Origin: Seiridium cupressi
Lineage: Eukaryota; Ascomycota; Sordariomycetes; Amphisphaeriales; Sporocadaceae
Assembly (NCBI GenBank): GCA_036674765.1
Contig: JARVKI010000061.1
Location: 186,001 to 250,000, forward strand
DNA length: 64,000 nucleotides
Reading direction: 5' to 3'
The notes beneath the pieces are model-generated. The model saw only the letters and a program-made list of their open reading frames with translations, had not been told where the DNA came from and searched no databases. The position numbers and the translations under genes were made by a program. Shown here one piece after another: positions 33,536 to 46,112 of the stretch; the first letter of the stretch is position 1; every line of letters starts with the position of its first letter.

Positions 33536-35161
33536 TCAGTCCTCTGTTCCTCTGTCTGTTCCCTCTTTCCCTCTTTCCCTCTTTCCCTCTTTCCCTCTTT
33601 CCCTCTTTCCCTCTTTCCCTCTTTCCCTCTTTCCCTCTTTGTTCCTAAACATCACCCATAGACCAATATCATACACAGCCTTCAACGCTCCAGCAATGAC
33701 AAATGAAACCCGGAGAAGTTTCTTGTCCGCAAGTACACCGGTGATCAACGGCCCTAGTGTCTGTGACGAAGTCCTGATCACATTGATTGTCCCCATGACT
33801 GCTGTTCTTTCGCCAGGCAATATTATCTTCGCGAGGAAGGCTGCCCGCGGGGGTGTATCCATGGCATGCGTGCCGGCTCGGATAATCAAGAAGACGAGAG
33901 ACCAATGAAGCTCATTGAACAGAGGTATGACTGACAGGCATATTGATGAGGGCAAATGGGTGGCCACCATAATCCAATCTGATGTCAGCAAACGTATGGA
34001 GATTAGATAGTCTAGGAGTGACCAACGATGATGTTCCCGAATCTTTTCGCAAGGGAGGCGGCCACAAGCATGGACGCCGCAGTGACTAGGCTCGTGACAA
34101 GGAAGATAGTACCCAGTCTGCCTTCGTTGATATTGAATTGGGTGTGAAAGAAGTACGTCAACCAGGAACTGTTACACTTAGCGCTTTTGGCTTTACTAAC
34201 TGCTGGAGAGCTTACATAGTGGCCAGCCCAGATGCAAAGGAGTCTATAGCAAACAACAAGCACAGTTCGAAAGCGACCGATACACTCTGTTTACTGATAG
34301 CAGGTAAAAAAGAGCGTAGTCTGCTCTTTGTCTTTGGAACCTGGGTTTCCTCCGGCGAATTCGTGCCGTTCAGAAGCGGTGCTGTTTCATCAGCAGTATT
34401 GTCTGCTTGTGCTTGCTCAATCTTCTCGTCTATCTCCACCCTCGAGCTCAACAACAATGCGAAGATCGTCTTGAGAAGCCTGACCACTGCAGATATCTGG
34501 AAGATGACGCGGTACGACGTTATCTTGTTCCACCCGAGCACATTGACCAGTCGGTCGGTGATCAAGCCGCCAGTCAGCATGCCAAAGGCCGTTCCGACTG
34601 ATCCGCCGAGGCTATACCACGCATATACATGAGCTCTGTCTTGGGGCTGCGTGAGGTGCGCAACAATACTCTCTTCTATAGCCCTGAATGGGCCAATTTC
34701 ACTCCCGCTGCACTCGTAGTTAGAACTTCGCCTCGGTAATTTATGCCAGCTTTGCGAACAACTTTCCTTGGACTTATGACTCCCAAGATTGCCGCGATAA
34801 GCAACTGCCAGTAAACTCCCGATACTGCGAATACCACACCGCTTGCAGTCATCAGCACCGACCCCAGTACTAACGTGGCTTTGCGGCCTAACGCATCAGC
34901 AAATAAGGTGAGAAAGAAACTAATGCAAAGGTCACCAGCCAGCGTCAATGTCATGAACAACCCAATCTGTGTCTTCGATATGCCCAGCGTTTCGAGATAC
35001 GCTACAAGTATGAGTGTTGAAGCTCCATAGGCGAGTAAGCGGACGAAACGTTGCAAACATAGAAGCTTGACGTCGAGCGAGGTATGGTACAAAGCCGTAA
35101 GACCTAGCTCCTCAGAAACTTGGCTCAGCAAGCTGGCAGGTTCTGCCATTCCGGATGCCAT
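33536..35161 (-). CDS. MFS transporter with non-canonical splice donor and repeat-encoded tail
   Basis: Exons 34767..35161, 34216..34707, 34023..34168 and 33536..33978 give 491 aa with MFS segments. The signature loop reads FADALGRKATLVLGS, and later come YSLGGSVGTAFGMLTGGL and RAAFLAKIILPGERTAVMG. Introns 2 and 3 have GT donors (GTAAGC; a weak GTCACT). Intron 1 (34708..34766) has a perfect branch site (TTCTAACTA) and CAG acceptor, but its donor is GAAAGT in place of GT. No GT in the correct phase exists nearby, and reading through meets a stop. The last 35 or so residues come from ten copies of an 8-bp repeat and read as repeated KEGKRERG. It may be a functional transporter using a rare GA donor, or a recent splice-site mutant. 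Substrate unknown. Confidence 0.75.
33561..33640. repeat. Octanucleotide microsatellite (CCCTCTTT) x10
   Basis: Ten perfect head-to-tail copies of CCCTCTTT, 80 bp, inside the last exon of the MFS gene. Eight is not a multiple of three, so gain or loss of a copy shifts the frame of the C-terminal tail. Confidence 0.97.
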
Positions 35162-36533
35162 AATTCCTGCGGCAAATGGAACGTGACTGTTCAATTCTTT
35201 CCATTGCAAATTATCGGATAGCGCTCAAGGAAGATGGAATTGAGAGTTGGTGGAACCAGACTAGGCAGCGATATAGTGAGGCTTGAGATCGCCCAAACTG
35301 CGCCTCGAATCCTACCATTTTCAACGTACCATTAGGCCCGCTGTGCCTGAAGGCATAACACGGACAACAAACCTCCCAGAAGCTTGTATCTGTAGGATGC
35401 AAGATCTAACTGGTGCAAGCGCCCGACTTTCGAGCGGTTGGTCCACGTAAAAAAGTCTCACTATCACCAGAACCATTCCTAAGTGTGAACACCACAAGAT
35501 CTAAACAGGCTGTAAAGAAAGGCTATGTGCTCTCAATTAGAAAGAATTTCAACTCGGACCAACGAAAGACAACCTAGGGTAATCCACTATTCCACCACCC
35601 ATGTGCTCGACACAGTCCAACAGCAGGATGGCACGGTAAGCTTTCTCGATTATTGGCAGTTCAAACGTTATGGTAGACGTCTCTCTAAACAAATGCACTC
35701 ATCACTCAAGACAAGCTTACGAGTCTTCGACCAATAGAACAAAGAAGCCTTACATATGGAGTCCTTGAAGTGTATAGGTCCGAAAGTGATATGACCTCCC
35801 CCACTGCGCCCGTAGCGCCAGGTAGTGGAGAGTTAGAGGCCACCTGGGCATTGAACCCCTGTGTTTCTCGGATCAAGGGACTTCGGCACTGGCAGGTGCA
35901 CAACTCGGCGCCGCGCTTCCTCTCATACTCACATACGCTCACAAGCATTCCATCGCCAAAATACTCAAAAAGATGGACCCGGATGACCTCAAGTGGACGT
36001 CCCAGTGCGCTGTTTACGTCCCCGTCCCTTACGGAAAGGGAAGCTTCTTATGTGAGGGGCACGGCCGGTCCTGACAGCCATTGTCCAATCATTCTTGACT
36101 CGTTCTGTGATGCCCCGCACCAGATCACGTTGGACCCCTGAGATTCGGGTAGCATTCCGACCAATTCTTCCGACAGACCTGCATCTCACGATACAGAGCG
36201 AGGCTTCAATCTAGCTGGGACATCAATTCAAGATAGCACGATACGTAGCTGGCAGGTGGGGAGCCGAAACTTCGACGGGAGGGCGCCACCAGCTTCCCTT
36301 GAGACGCGTGTGAGCCGGAACGTGGGGTGTTGCGGGGTTTCAGACTCAATCACTTTCGGGCCTCTGCGTCGTAACAGGCTGGTGCAGTGCCATCACCATA
36401 TAAGCCAGCATGGTTGCCGGATTGTGGGATGGAACTCGAAATTATTGAGTCATCGAGTCATCTCAGCTTTGAGGAGGCCATTTGCCATTCCTGTCTTCTC
36501 TTTTCATCAACGACAGCATAAATTGACGAAATC
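35162..36533. other. Intergenic region between divergent genes
   Basis: About 1.4 kb holding the promoters of the MFS gene (left) and the FAD oxidase gene (right). Frames at 35525-36189 have no recognisable product. Confidence 0.4.
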
Positions 36534-38112
36534 ATGGGCGATATAAACGGCTTGAGTACGGATGCCCTTCCCATTGTCTATAGGGATGCCGCCGACCCCG
36601 ACACATTCCAGGAAGCGGCATGGGGTCGTGTTTTCAACCAGCGACGGGACTATAGTAGGCGACCCAGAGCGGTTGTACGAGCCTCCCAGCCGTCACATGT
36701 CAAAGGCGCAGTAGATCGGGCCATCGAAGAGAACGCTCGCGTCTCTGTCCGCAGTGGCGGCCACAGCTGGGCCGGCTGGAGCGTGCGAGACGAGGCGATC
36801 CTGATCGACTTCGGAAACATGAGGGAGCTCGATTACAATGAGGAGACCAAGATCGTATCGTGTTCACCAAGCTACACCGGCCGAATCCTCAACAAGTTCT
36901 TGAATGAGAGAGGCAGAATGTTCGCTGGTGGACATTGTCCTGATGTTGGTCTAGGCGGCTTCCTCTTGCAAGGAGGTATGGGTTGGAACTGCAAGGTCAG
37001 ACGCACTTCAAACTTGTTCAGAGCTTGACCGCTGACAACTTGCAGAATTGGGGCTGGGCCTGCGAGCAGATTGCTGGCATTGACGTTGTCACTGCGGACG
37101 GCAAACAGCTCCACTGTAGTGAACAGGAGAACAGTGACCTCTTCTGGGCCGCGAGAGGCGGTGGACCAGGTATGTACTGCGTGTTTCCTTAGTAACACTA
37201 CGACTCTAACATGTGTACAGGTTTTCCGGCGGTCATCACGAAGTTCCACCTGCGCACGCGGCCTCTACTACAGATGTTTGACTCCACATATGTCTATCCT
37301 ATCTCCCAATATAAGAAAATATTGCAGTGGGTCATCGATGTAAGTTGCAAATTCTAGGGGTTTGGTGTACGGTTACTGATTCGTCAAAGGTATGCCCCAC
37401 CGCAGATGAGAGTCTTGAGATAGTATGTGTTGGTCTTCATCCACCTGATTCAGATGAGATCCATCTTGTTGCAGGATTCACAGCATTCAAGAAGAACCAG
37501 GCCGAGGCCGAGGCAGCGTTGATGCCCATCCACGAAAGCAGGCCGAGCGAGTTTCTACTAGTCGACCAATTTTGTGAGGCGACAGCTCTTGAAGATCATT
37601 ACCACAGACAAGCCGCAGCCAATCCAGAAGGCCATCGATACTGCAGCGAAAACGCCTATATTGAGAACGATGCAGATGTGCCCGCTGTGTTGGAGTCTGC
37701 CTTCACAACACTGCCAAGCAGGAAGTCTTTTGCTCTATACTTTGCCATGAACCCAACATCGCGACGACCTTTACCCGACATGGCACTTAGCATGCATTCG
37801 GACCACTACTTTGCTCTGTATACCTTATGGGAAGATGCAAAAGACGACGAGCGCTGCACCAGCTGGGTACACGACAACATGCGCAGCATCGAACGGTTTG
37901 GTGTGGGAAGCTATCTTGGCGATTCGGATTTCCAGCATCGACGGACGAAGTTCTGGTCTGATGAAAATGGGAAGAAGCTGATGGATATCAGAAGAAAATG
38001 GGACCCCCTCGGTCGCATATGTGGCTACCTTGACGTCGGGGATAAGAGCGGCGTAGAAGGTCTCAAAAATGTGTTTGAGTGGAAGGCCGATGCACCGCCA
38101 CCATATTCTTGA
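36534..38112 (+). CDS. FAD-linked oxidoreductase, berberine-bridge-enzyme type
   Basis: Oxidase of the PCMH-type FAD family. Exons 36534..36995, 37046..37169, 37221..37339 and 37390..38112 give 475 aa. His77 in SVRSGGHSWAGWS and Cys135 in FAGGHCPDVGLGG match the two residues that bind FAD covalently in berberine-bridge enzymes, so bicovalent flavin is likely. NSDLFWAARGGGPGFPAVIT is the next conserved block. The short motif near the C-terminus that usually reads NP..V is replaced by KWDPLGRICGY. There is no signal peptide, unlike many relatives, so it is probably intracellular. Relatives oxidise sugars, alkaloids or polyketides, and many sit in secondary-metabolite clusters. Confidence 0.88.
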
Positions 38113-39630
38113 AGCATTTCTTGAGACCCGACGATGGTACGTAAGGGCAACGCGCCAGCCATCTTATATGTTGTCGTGCTAGATAGTGGTGCGGGGCAAA
38201 GATCAGATACGTGCGATCCTCTCTCGATGCACACGATGCATATTCCAATAGGACTACATTAGATGATCAAATTCCCGACATGACATGACGATAAACCTTG
38301 CCGCCAATGCCGAACCAGATGGCTCTCCTTGTGATGGAAGTGAGCTATTAGTGACCTGACAATATTGTCCCCGCTCGAAGCCGTACATGCCGGCAACTAA
38401 TGCCCAGCATTCTTCCACATTGGCCTATAGGTATGTGCGGCATCATCGGTTCGGCTTTCGCGATGCAAGTTTGGACGAAGTCAATGCAAGAAGTACCTCG
38501 CGTTTTCGGCCTCGGGGTCTGGCGGCTGGTATTTGGAGATTGTCGAGTTGTCAACAGTAGTCAAGCACTAACTAGTGGAAATGTTGACCTATCATTGCAC
38601 GCTGCTGGCTGATAGTCAAAGGCGCTTTGGTCATGATGAAATCCAGTGAAGCTATTAGAAGACTCCGCTGAACCCCAGGCGGGAAGTCGGGGAGCTGGTC
38701 ACGGCAGATTCGGCCGCGTTCTAGGACTATTAATTGCCCATCTCCAATCAGACACACGCCAATTCCCTTACAACATGTCCCGAACCCAATTCCCAAGTGA
38801 CCTTTGACCAACGTCTGACATATCCTCCAAAACGGGTCGCCTGCACCCACTTGGTCCCACCATGCGACGACTCATTGGGCCACGCATCTGCCGAGTAGTG
38901 CCTTACTGTTCGCCATGCCCGCGGCAACCGGCTATAGTTTGAAATACTCCAAGCAAGTCACAGCCACAGCAAGTGATCATTGGTTCGTCGCCAATATTGG
39001 AGCAATGGAGCCTGGCACAATCGCGTTGACTTGCCCCCACCCCTCGGCCCCATGGGGTATTCCACACATGGGTAACAGAGACACATTCAACTCGCTGACA
39101 TCATTACGTACATCTATAAGATAGTATAATAAAATATTATAGACGAGTCGTTACTTGGAATTGAATTATCTATTTGGCGGTCGCATATGAGATTCAAAGT
39201 CGATACTTGAAGTTGAACGAACCGTCTTCTTCGCTCTTGAATCCTTGTAACTTGATCGCCAAGTCCGCCGCCTCCACGAACTTGGGCGGGACTGATACTA
39301 GCGGACGGCTCTCGCGCAGCAGGCATCTGATACAGTTTCGAACAAAGCAGACCCAAGATATTCGCCGATAATCTGGTTTGCATCGGTTACTCGGGCCAGT
39401 GTAAGCCACGACTGATAGCATTCTTAACCAAAGGCCCGAATCTGCTCAAGTATAAGCCACACTTCTACATACGATCACTCGTATTGTAGACGCACCTTTC
39501 AACTTCTTCTTTTCAAACGCGAGTGTGTTTCAACAACCCTATCAAGCAGCCAGCTGTTCCGAAATCGAGATTCCGACTTCGTCCGTCTGTTCAACAGAGC
39601 CCCTCGGATTAATACACTCGACATACCATC
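38113..39630. other. Intergenic region; possible gene remnant on minus strand
   Basis: About 1.5 kb between the FAD oxidase and P450 genes. A minus-strand frame at 39194..39421 ends in a peptide with protein-like composition (PPKFVEAADLAIKLQGFKSE) and could be a leftover C-terminus, but I cannot name it or find upstream exons. A short AT-rich hairpin lies around 39113-39142. The right end holds the P450 promoter. Confidence 0.35.
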
Positions 39631-41471
39631 ATGACCTCAGCGGGGGACTCCTTGATTTTCAGCTTCTTGGCGAAGTACTGGCTTCCACTCTCCGTGGTTG
39701 CCGTCATCTCATGGCTTGTCAAGAACCGGTTCAACAACGGACTACACAAATACCCAGGACCGTTCCTAGCCTCGATCACCGATTGGTGGAGGTTTTGGGA
39801 CGTCTATAAGCAGAGACCCGAGGTTACTCACCAGAAGCTTCATGCCAAATACGGCGATGTCGTGCGCCTGGGTCCGAATAATCTGTCATTCGCGGATCCC
39901 AAAGCCCTAAAGTCCATTTATGGACTCAATAAAGGTTTCGTCAAGGTATTTGAAGCTGGCTCAAGGAAACACCAAATTACTAATGGGTCATAGTCGGACT
40001 TTTATATCGTCCAGCAGTCCGTTGTAGGAGGTCACCGCCTGGCCTCGCTCTTCAGCACTACCGATAACGACTTTCACTCTCAGTTTAGAAGATGTGTGAA
40101 TTCGGCGTTCAGCATGTCGGCGCTAGTCCAGTACGAACCGTTTGTGGACAACACCACGAAGCTCTTCCTAGACCAGACACAAAAAATGTTTGCAAACAAT
40201 ATTGATGGGTGCGACTTCACGAGGTGGCTTCAATTCTATGCTTTCGATGTGATTGGAGAAATCACCTACAGCAAGCGTCACGGTTTCATTGAGAACAACG
40301 AGGACATTGATGGCATCATTACTTACTTGACGAAGCTCTTCCTCTATGTCGCTCCAGTAAGTTCCGCGCATTCAATACTGCGATCGAAGCAACTACTAAT
40401 CCGCCGAAGATTGGACAAATCCCTTTCCTGGACCTTTTGTTCCTCAAGAACCCGATTTATCTCAAGCTGTCACAATGGGGTTTGGTGGACTCTACCTTCC
40501 CTGTTGCGCGCTTCGCTCGAGCACGCATGACAGAGCGCCTGGGGACTGAGCTCAACGCAGACGGCTCGAAGAAGCAGCCCCTGCTCCCAGTCTCAGACAC
40601 CAAGATCGAAGTCAAGTCTCCAGATTTACTCTCGAAATTCCTCGCAGCGCACGACAGCCGCCCGGACTTTATGTCTGATTCCTTGGTTCAGACTATGGCT
40701 GTATCAATGGCGTTCGCCGGCTCCGAGACCACTGCTATCTCGCTCTCATCTGTGTTCTACTACCTTCTCCGAAACCCGGCTGCTCTCGACAGGCTGAGGG
40801 AAGAGCTGGATGATTTCGCCCGCAATGGTGGCTTCAGCGACTACGATACTGGCCTCGTAACCTGGACTGAAGCTCAAAAACTGCCGTACCTCGACGCTTG
40901 TATCAAAGAAGCATTCCGGCTCCATCCCGCTGCAGGTTTGCCTCTAGAGCGCATTGTGCCGGAACAAGGAGCAGAGATTGCTGGCCACTTTGTAAAAGGA
41001 GGCACTATCGTCGGATGCTCTGCGTGGATCATCCATCGCCGTCCTGAAATATGGGGCGAGGATGTCGATGTCTATCGGCCCGAGAGATGGATTGTCGACG
41101 AGTCGCTGACGGGATCGGCGAAGGAGGAAGACGAGAAGAAGATCAAGGAGATGAACGGAATGATGTTTCAGTTTGGTATGGGAAGTCGAACCTGCATCGG
41201 AAAGAACATTAGTTTGTTGGAGATCTACAAGCTGGTTCCCAGTTTGTTACGGCGATTTGAGGTAAGTCTTTCTTGAAAGCACGACTAGAATTCAAAAGTG
41301 TGGCTAACGTTGCAATAGTTACGCTTCAAAGACCCCAACGAGGAGTGGCAATTGGTGAACGCCTGGTTTGTCAAGCAGAACAATTTCCAGGCCATGTTCG
41401 AGCCGAGAGAAATTGTAAGACCTAATGGTGAAGTGCAAAATCAAGAAAAGCTTGGGGAGCTGGGTGCATGA
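39631..41471 (+). CDS. Cytochrome P450 monooxygenase, pisatin-demethylase-like
   Basis: Haem monooxygenase anchored in the ER membrane. Exons 39631..39945, 39994..40356, 40410..41261 and 41319..41471 give 560 aa. The N-terminal anchor is LAKYWLPLSVVAVISWLV, followed by the proline hinge HKYPGPFLASITDWWRFWD. The I helix has AGSETTAISL, the K helix KEAFRLHP (ExxR), then YRPERW. The haem loop FGMGSRTCIGKN carries the ligand Cys488. The N-terminal and F-G regions resemble the fungal pisatin demethylase and benzoate hydroxylase-like group. Substrate unknown. Together with the FAD oxidase upstream on the same strand it could act in detoxification or in tailoring a metabolite. Confidence 0.93.
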
Positions 41472-41582
41472 TCTCCAGGAATAAACATAATAAAGTTGCG
41501 ATACAAAAATTCAAATGATCCATGAACGGCCTATTATATTGGATATTTAACGTCCCACTGCCATGCTCTGATTGTTGTATTT

Positions 41583-43288
41583 TTAAATCTTCCAGCGGAG
41601 CAAAGTAAAGCTGTGTCTCTCGAACACGAACTTCTTCGCCTCCTCGGCCTTTACCGTGCTCTCCACGATCTTGATTATCTCCTGGCCCTCCTTGTTGACG
41701 TCCTTCAGGCTGAACTTCTCTCCACCAACCTTGAACACCTGAACATCACCCGAAGCAGGGGCCACACCAGAGAGCTCCGTCTCGAAACTGTGTTCCTCGT
41801 CAACGTTCACCACCGCCACGTTGAGCCACTCCCCATCGACGGCGGCGCTGACGTCCAGCTTCGGCACCGTAACCGTGCTCTGGATCCACTCGGGGTTCGT
41901 CGCGCCCTTGTACGTACCGGTGCGCACGTGCACGCTGACGGACTTGCCGTGCATGTACTTTGAGAACAGCAGCAGCGGCCAGTACGACGTCTGCTTGTAC
42001 AGGCCGGTCGGGGACGTCATGAGCGGGCTGATGACGTTGACGCTCTGCGCGATGGTCGCCATGCCGAGGTCCTTGGCGTTGCGGATGAAGATGTTGAGCC
42101 AGATGGCCACGGCCAGCGCGTCCGACAGGTTGTACAGCTCCTCGGCGCCCTTGTCACCGGGGGCCCGGATGGGATCCCACACGTTCCACTCGTCGAAGCA
42201 GATCTTGAGCCGCTTCGACGTCCTGGGCGCCGTGGTGATCTTGCTGAAGTCTGGGAACTCTGTCAAGTCCAGCTCGCACCGAGCCAGGTCGATGAGGGAC
42301 GAAGTGATCTGAATAGCGCGCTCGGCGGCGTAGGGTCCGGAGATGTTTGGGCAGTGTCTTGCGTCGCCGTGGTAGAAGTGGATGGAGTGCATATCAACGT
42401 AGCGTGAGCACTGTTGAAGGACGTAGCGATCCCAGTCTGAGACACCATCCCGACCGCATAGAATAAGTTGGATCGAGGGATCCAGCAATTTGAGAGCTAT
42501 GAAATGTAAGCAGGGGTTCATTACTATGCGTTAGATCAGAGCTTACCCTTGGCCCATTGGATTGCCTTCTTCGCATAGCTCTCCTTGCTGTCCTGCTCAA
42601 CTTGCCTAGTATCAAGTAAGTGCGTTGCCTTCGGACCTCATAATAAAGATGAGGCTTACCATGGTCCCCAAATCTCGTTACCCAGGGCCCAGTACTTGAC
42701 CTTGTACGGCTCCTCGTGGCCGTTTTTCCTTCTCAGGTTGGCGTAGTGCGTATCCCGGTCACCATTACAGTACTCAAGCCAAGCTAAGGCATCCTCGAGG
42801 GTACCCGTACCCATGTTAAGGCAGATGTACGGCTCCGTCTTGACAATGCGACACCACTCAATGAACTCGTCGGTGCCGAACTGGTTCGACTCGACGCCGA
42901 GCCATGCAAGTTCTGGGCGCTTCGGACGCTGATCCCGCGGGCCGACACCGTCCTGCCACCGGTACGTTGCCACGAAGTTTCCGCCCGGATAGCGTATCAC
43001 AGGCACGTTGAGCTCCTTGATTGAGTCGATCACGTCCTTACGGTATCCCCGCTCATCAATCAGTCCGTTCTTGTTGTCTGGGTCATAAATACCACCGTAA
43101 ATGCAACGACCCATATGTCTGTGGCATTACGGTCAGTTCTGTGTAACTTGTCGTCATGGGAAGGAGGATTACTCTGTGAAACCTCCATATATCAAGGGAT
43201 CAATGTCGGCAACTGTGTGGGTTGGGTTGAGCGAGATCAGAGGGCTTTTGGCCTCCTCATCGGGCAGAATTGTGAGTGTTGTCGTCAT
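41583..43288 (-). CDS. GH51 alpha-L-arabinofuranosidase, intracellular type
   Basis: Releases terminal arabinose from arabinan or arabinoxylan oligomers. Exons 43173..43288, 42660..43118, 42547..42605 and 41583..42496 give 515 aa. The N-terminus has DPLIYGGFTEHMGRCIYGGI across the first junction. Catalytic residues are Glu187 in YWALGNEIWGPW (acid/base) and Glu314 in KICFDEWNVW (nucleophile). PVIRYPGGNFVATYRWQDGV is the usual GH51 block. There is no signal peptide and the length matches the shorter, non-secreted group of fungal GH51 enzymes, so it probably handles imported oligosaccharides. The C-terminal beta-sandwich ends in SFTLLRWKI. The P450 gene is convergent 111 bp away. Confidence 0.94.
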
Positions 43289-44010
43289 ATTGCTAGGATT
43301 TTCCACGTGTTCTCAGATTCCACGGGGCAGTACAATAAGATCATGATTGAAAGGAAACTACGAATTCAGTCTGAAAGTCGACTTGATATATACCCTATCA
43401 CTCTGTACTGTCCTGGCGTCGGAGCTGCTCTAACTAAGCGATGGCATTGGCGCGCATATAACTGGACCGCGGAGTATCGGCGTGGGGTTCCCCCACAGAG
43501 GAAAGCGGCTCCAGTGTCATGTGCACCGAAGCTCTGCCACGAATTTGTCCACCGTTCACAGCTGTTCAAGCAGAATGCTGTGCAACCAGAGCCTCAATAT
43601 ATGGAACTATAATACCTGAAGCTCGTCTATTGGCATGTCTCAGCTGTAATATTGTCACAGCCAAATTACACACTATATTGATATATGGATATATGTTGTG
43701 GGACATGTTATACGCTCCGTTGAGGGGTTGACTGATTCCCAGATCCACTTACACTTGGCCTTTCGGTTCAGTCTATTCCACCGAGTTCACCGAGCTCGCT
43801 ACCTATGCTACGATTACATTTGACTTGAGGGCTGAGGGCTGGAAGTCGACGCCAGCGCACAGTCAATTATCTCTAGTCCGACTCTTCAAATCAGGTGGAT
43901 GGATAGGTATTGTATCCGATTAGATGTCCTATCATAGGTTGTTGCAACCAAAGACATTGCTTCCCTTCCAAATACTGCACTGGCGATGCACTCCAGAGCC
44001 AATGGACTAT
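43289..44010. other. Intergenic region upstream of the GH51 gene
   Basis: About 720 bp containing the GH51 promoter and the 3' flank of the Zn2Cys6 gene. Apart from a possible paired CreA site (listed separately) nothing is recognised. Confidence 0.45.
43482..43496. promoter_or_regulatory. Possible paired CreA/Mig1 site (GTGGGGTTCCCCCAC)
   Basis: Two SYGGRG words in inverted orientation lie about 195 bp upstream of the GH51 start codon. Inverted or paired sites of this kind mediate glucose repression by CreA in fungi. The six-base word is common by chance; the inverted pairing in front of an arabinose gene is what raises interest. Confidence 0.35.
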
Positions 44011-46112
44011 TTATTGAATATCTAGGCGAGCGCATATGCTATTTAGAGTCCCTAACAGCGTGACCAAATCTGGACTCTCATCCTGCCAGTAGTCGATCAA
44101 GCGCAATATACTCCCAACGGCCGGCTTCCACCCATCCGGCAGGAGACTAGCTATCTGTGGTTCCCGCAAACCTCTCAGGCCCACGGCAAGCAGGTGAAGA
44201 CAGCTTCTCGTGCAGGTGCGTATCATCAACCAAGTGCCCTGATGTCTTACGTAAAATCCTTCCTGGCACTCCATGATGCGATGTAAATCATTTTCGAGTG
44301 CTTGTCTCGCGATCTGCAAAATGTGACTACCAAGGTCGTGGAATGGCTGGGACATGAGCGCTCGCAGCGATGGGAAATAGACGACTTCTCGAATGTCTAC
44401 GAGGTGTCCCCGTAAAATTCCTCGCAAAATATCTCCAGCTCCCGTTGTAGGGTCCTGAGAGAAGAACATAGATGGTGGAAGAGTGTTGTACCAAGACTGG
44501 AGTTTTTGAGTAAACTCTTCTACGTAACTCACGAATTGGTTTTCTTCCTGATCTGTCCACCATCTCTTTATCAAATACCAGCTGGAAGGGCTATACCTAA
44601 TTGAAAGAGCATCGTTCATGATGCGCCTGAGAGCTATTTCGGCCAAGTAGAAGAACCATGCAAGTTCAAGCTCCGACCTTGAGCGCTCCGTCATTTCCGA
44701 TGTGTCCCATGCCCGAGGCACGGATATAGGCGGTGATGGATAAACATTTGGGTATCTCATTTCGTTCAGACTCGAGCCTGGTAGTCCCAACTCAGTCCGC
44801 AGCTCGCTAGCACCACAGTTAGAGTCACAAACTCTGATAGCGTTGTAGATGGACTGGGGGCACTCAACAGTTCGCTTTTCAAACAGCTCCAGTATATGCT
44901 CTCCTCAACATATCTGTTGTGACTTTCGAACTGATCTCCCACAGGAGGAGCCAGACTGGCGGCGGATGCGTGCACCCTCCCTCGAGCAGCTAGCCACCCA
45001 AGACATTGAGTACCGGTTTGTGAGAAACTTTTCCACGCTGCAAAGATCTGCAACGTAGACATCAAGAACACCGACGTCAGGAAACTGCATTGTAGAACCA
45101 GAAGTGAGCTCTCGAGGTATACCAGGCCTATCCTTTTCTGAGCCTCAATGAAATATGCGTTGGCTTGATCCCGTCGTTCCTTGTGTTTCGACGGTCCTGC
45201 GCAAAGCTCTGTCTCGATCGGCGCTGATACCAAGCTGACAGCACATACCAGCAACTGCGAATAATATGAGCCTGCGAGACACCGGGCATAAATAGCACAA
45301 TCGCTTACTATCAGACAACTTCTCCCGTCCCAGCGCGGGCCGTTCTCGAGGAATAGTCTGACATCGTCCCACAAAGTGGCAACATCAAAGATCGGGTTTT
45401 TGATATGGTTAGAGGACAGGAAATTAGCAACCAGCTGCCCTACAGCTTGCGAATCTACCTCAAAGTCATGATCGAACGATGATGTGCCGTCGGTGCCAGT
45501 CGACTGTCTGACTTGACCTAATAGTATAAGTAGCGGTGGATAGGGCTGAGGTAAAACCGGTTGAAAGACCGGCCAAGCTAAGAGGCTCTCGACAGTCATT
45601 TCAGTACTGGCGTGAATGATATCGGCCGTTGGGGGGTTGTCCCCTTGCTCGTCGCCGGATTTGGCATCAGGAGCCACCTCTTGCCTTTTTGAACGGCGAG
45701 GCGAGACGGGAAAGTCCAGGGTTGGCGACCGTCTATCGACACAGGTGTCGGTGAAGGCCGCTGTAGGGGGCAAGCCGCTATTGGCAACGCCTGTCTCGGT
45801 TATCAGCTTCGCCAGCGACTGCTCTAGCTCTCCGATTCGCTGCAGAATTAGGAGACTGCCTCTGTCGAGACGGGAATGATCCTGGCTGTCTTCACTGTAG
45901 CTGCATTCGCCCCCCGTAGCGGCGCAAAAGCCACACACTGGCCGCCGATTGTCACATTTCGTCTTACGAGCCCGGCACACATTGCACGCCTTTTCGCAGT
46001 GTCAGCCAAGAAACGTCTCGTGCTAATGGCGATCGAAATTTTGACTTACAGTCCCGGCCCTTCGGCGGTTGTAGGATGCATCAGCACGGGTAATGGGACC
46101 GGGGGACTGCAT
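44011..46112 (-). CDS. Zn2Cys6 transcription factor with fungal-specific regulator domain
   Basis: DNA-binding regulator, nuclear. Exons 46050..46112, 44869..45989 and 44011..44806 give 659 aa. The zinc cluster begins at the exon 1/2 junction: Cys23, 26, 33, 40, 43 and 50 (ACNVCRARKTKCDNRRPVCG and following), with the normal 2-6-6-2-6 spacing. A short coiled coil follows (LQRIGELEQSLAKLI). The middle region (ESLLAWPVFQPVLP, and further on YWSCLKSE joined to LELRTELGLPGSSL) and RYPNVYPSPP are typical of the fungal_trans domain. Intron 2 has an unusual GTTGAG donor but a good branch site. It sits between the GH51 and sugar-transporter genes, so control of sugar use is a reasonable guess. Confidence 0.9.

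Noticed and set aside
33561..33640. CRISPR-like or other array
   Set aside because: The units are contiguous 8-bp copies without spacers; a microsatellite, and CRISPR is not expected in a fungus.
38572..38850. Minus-strand 92-codon frame with a Gly/Cys-rich stretch
   Set aside because: It resembles a cysteine-rich peptide at first sight, but there is no signal peptide, no splice partner and no family match that I can recall.
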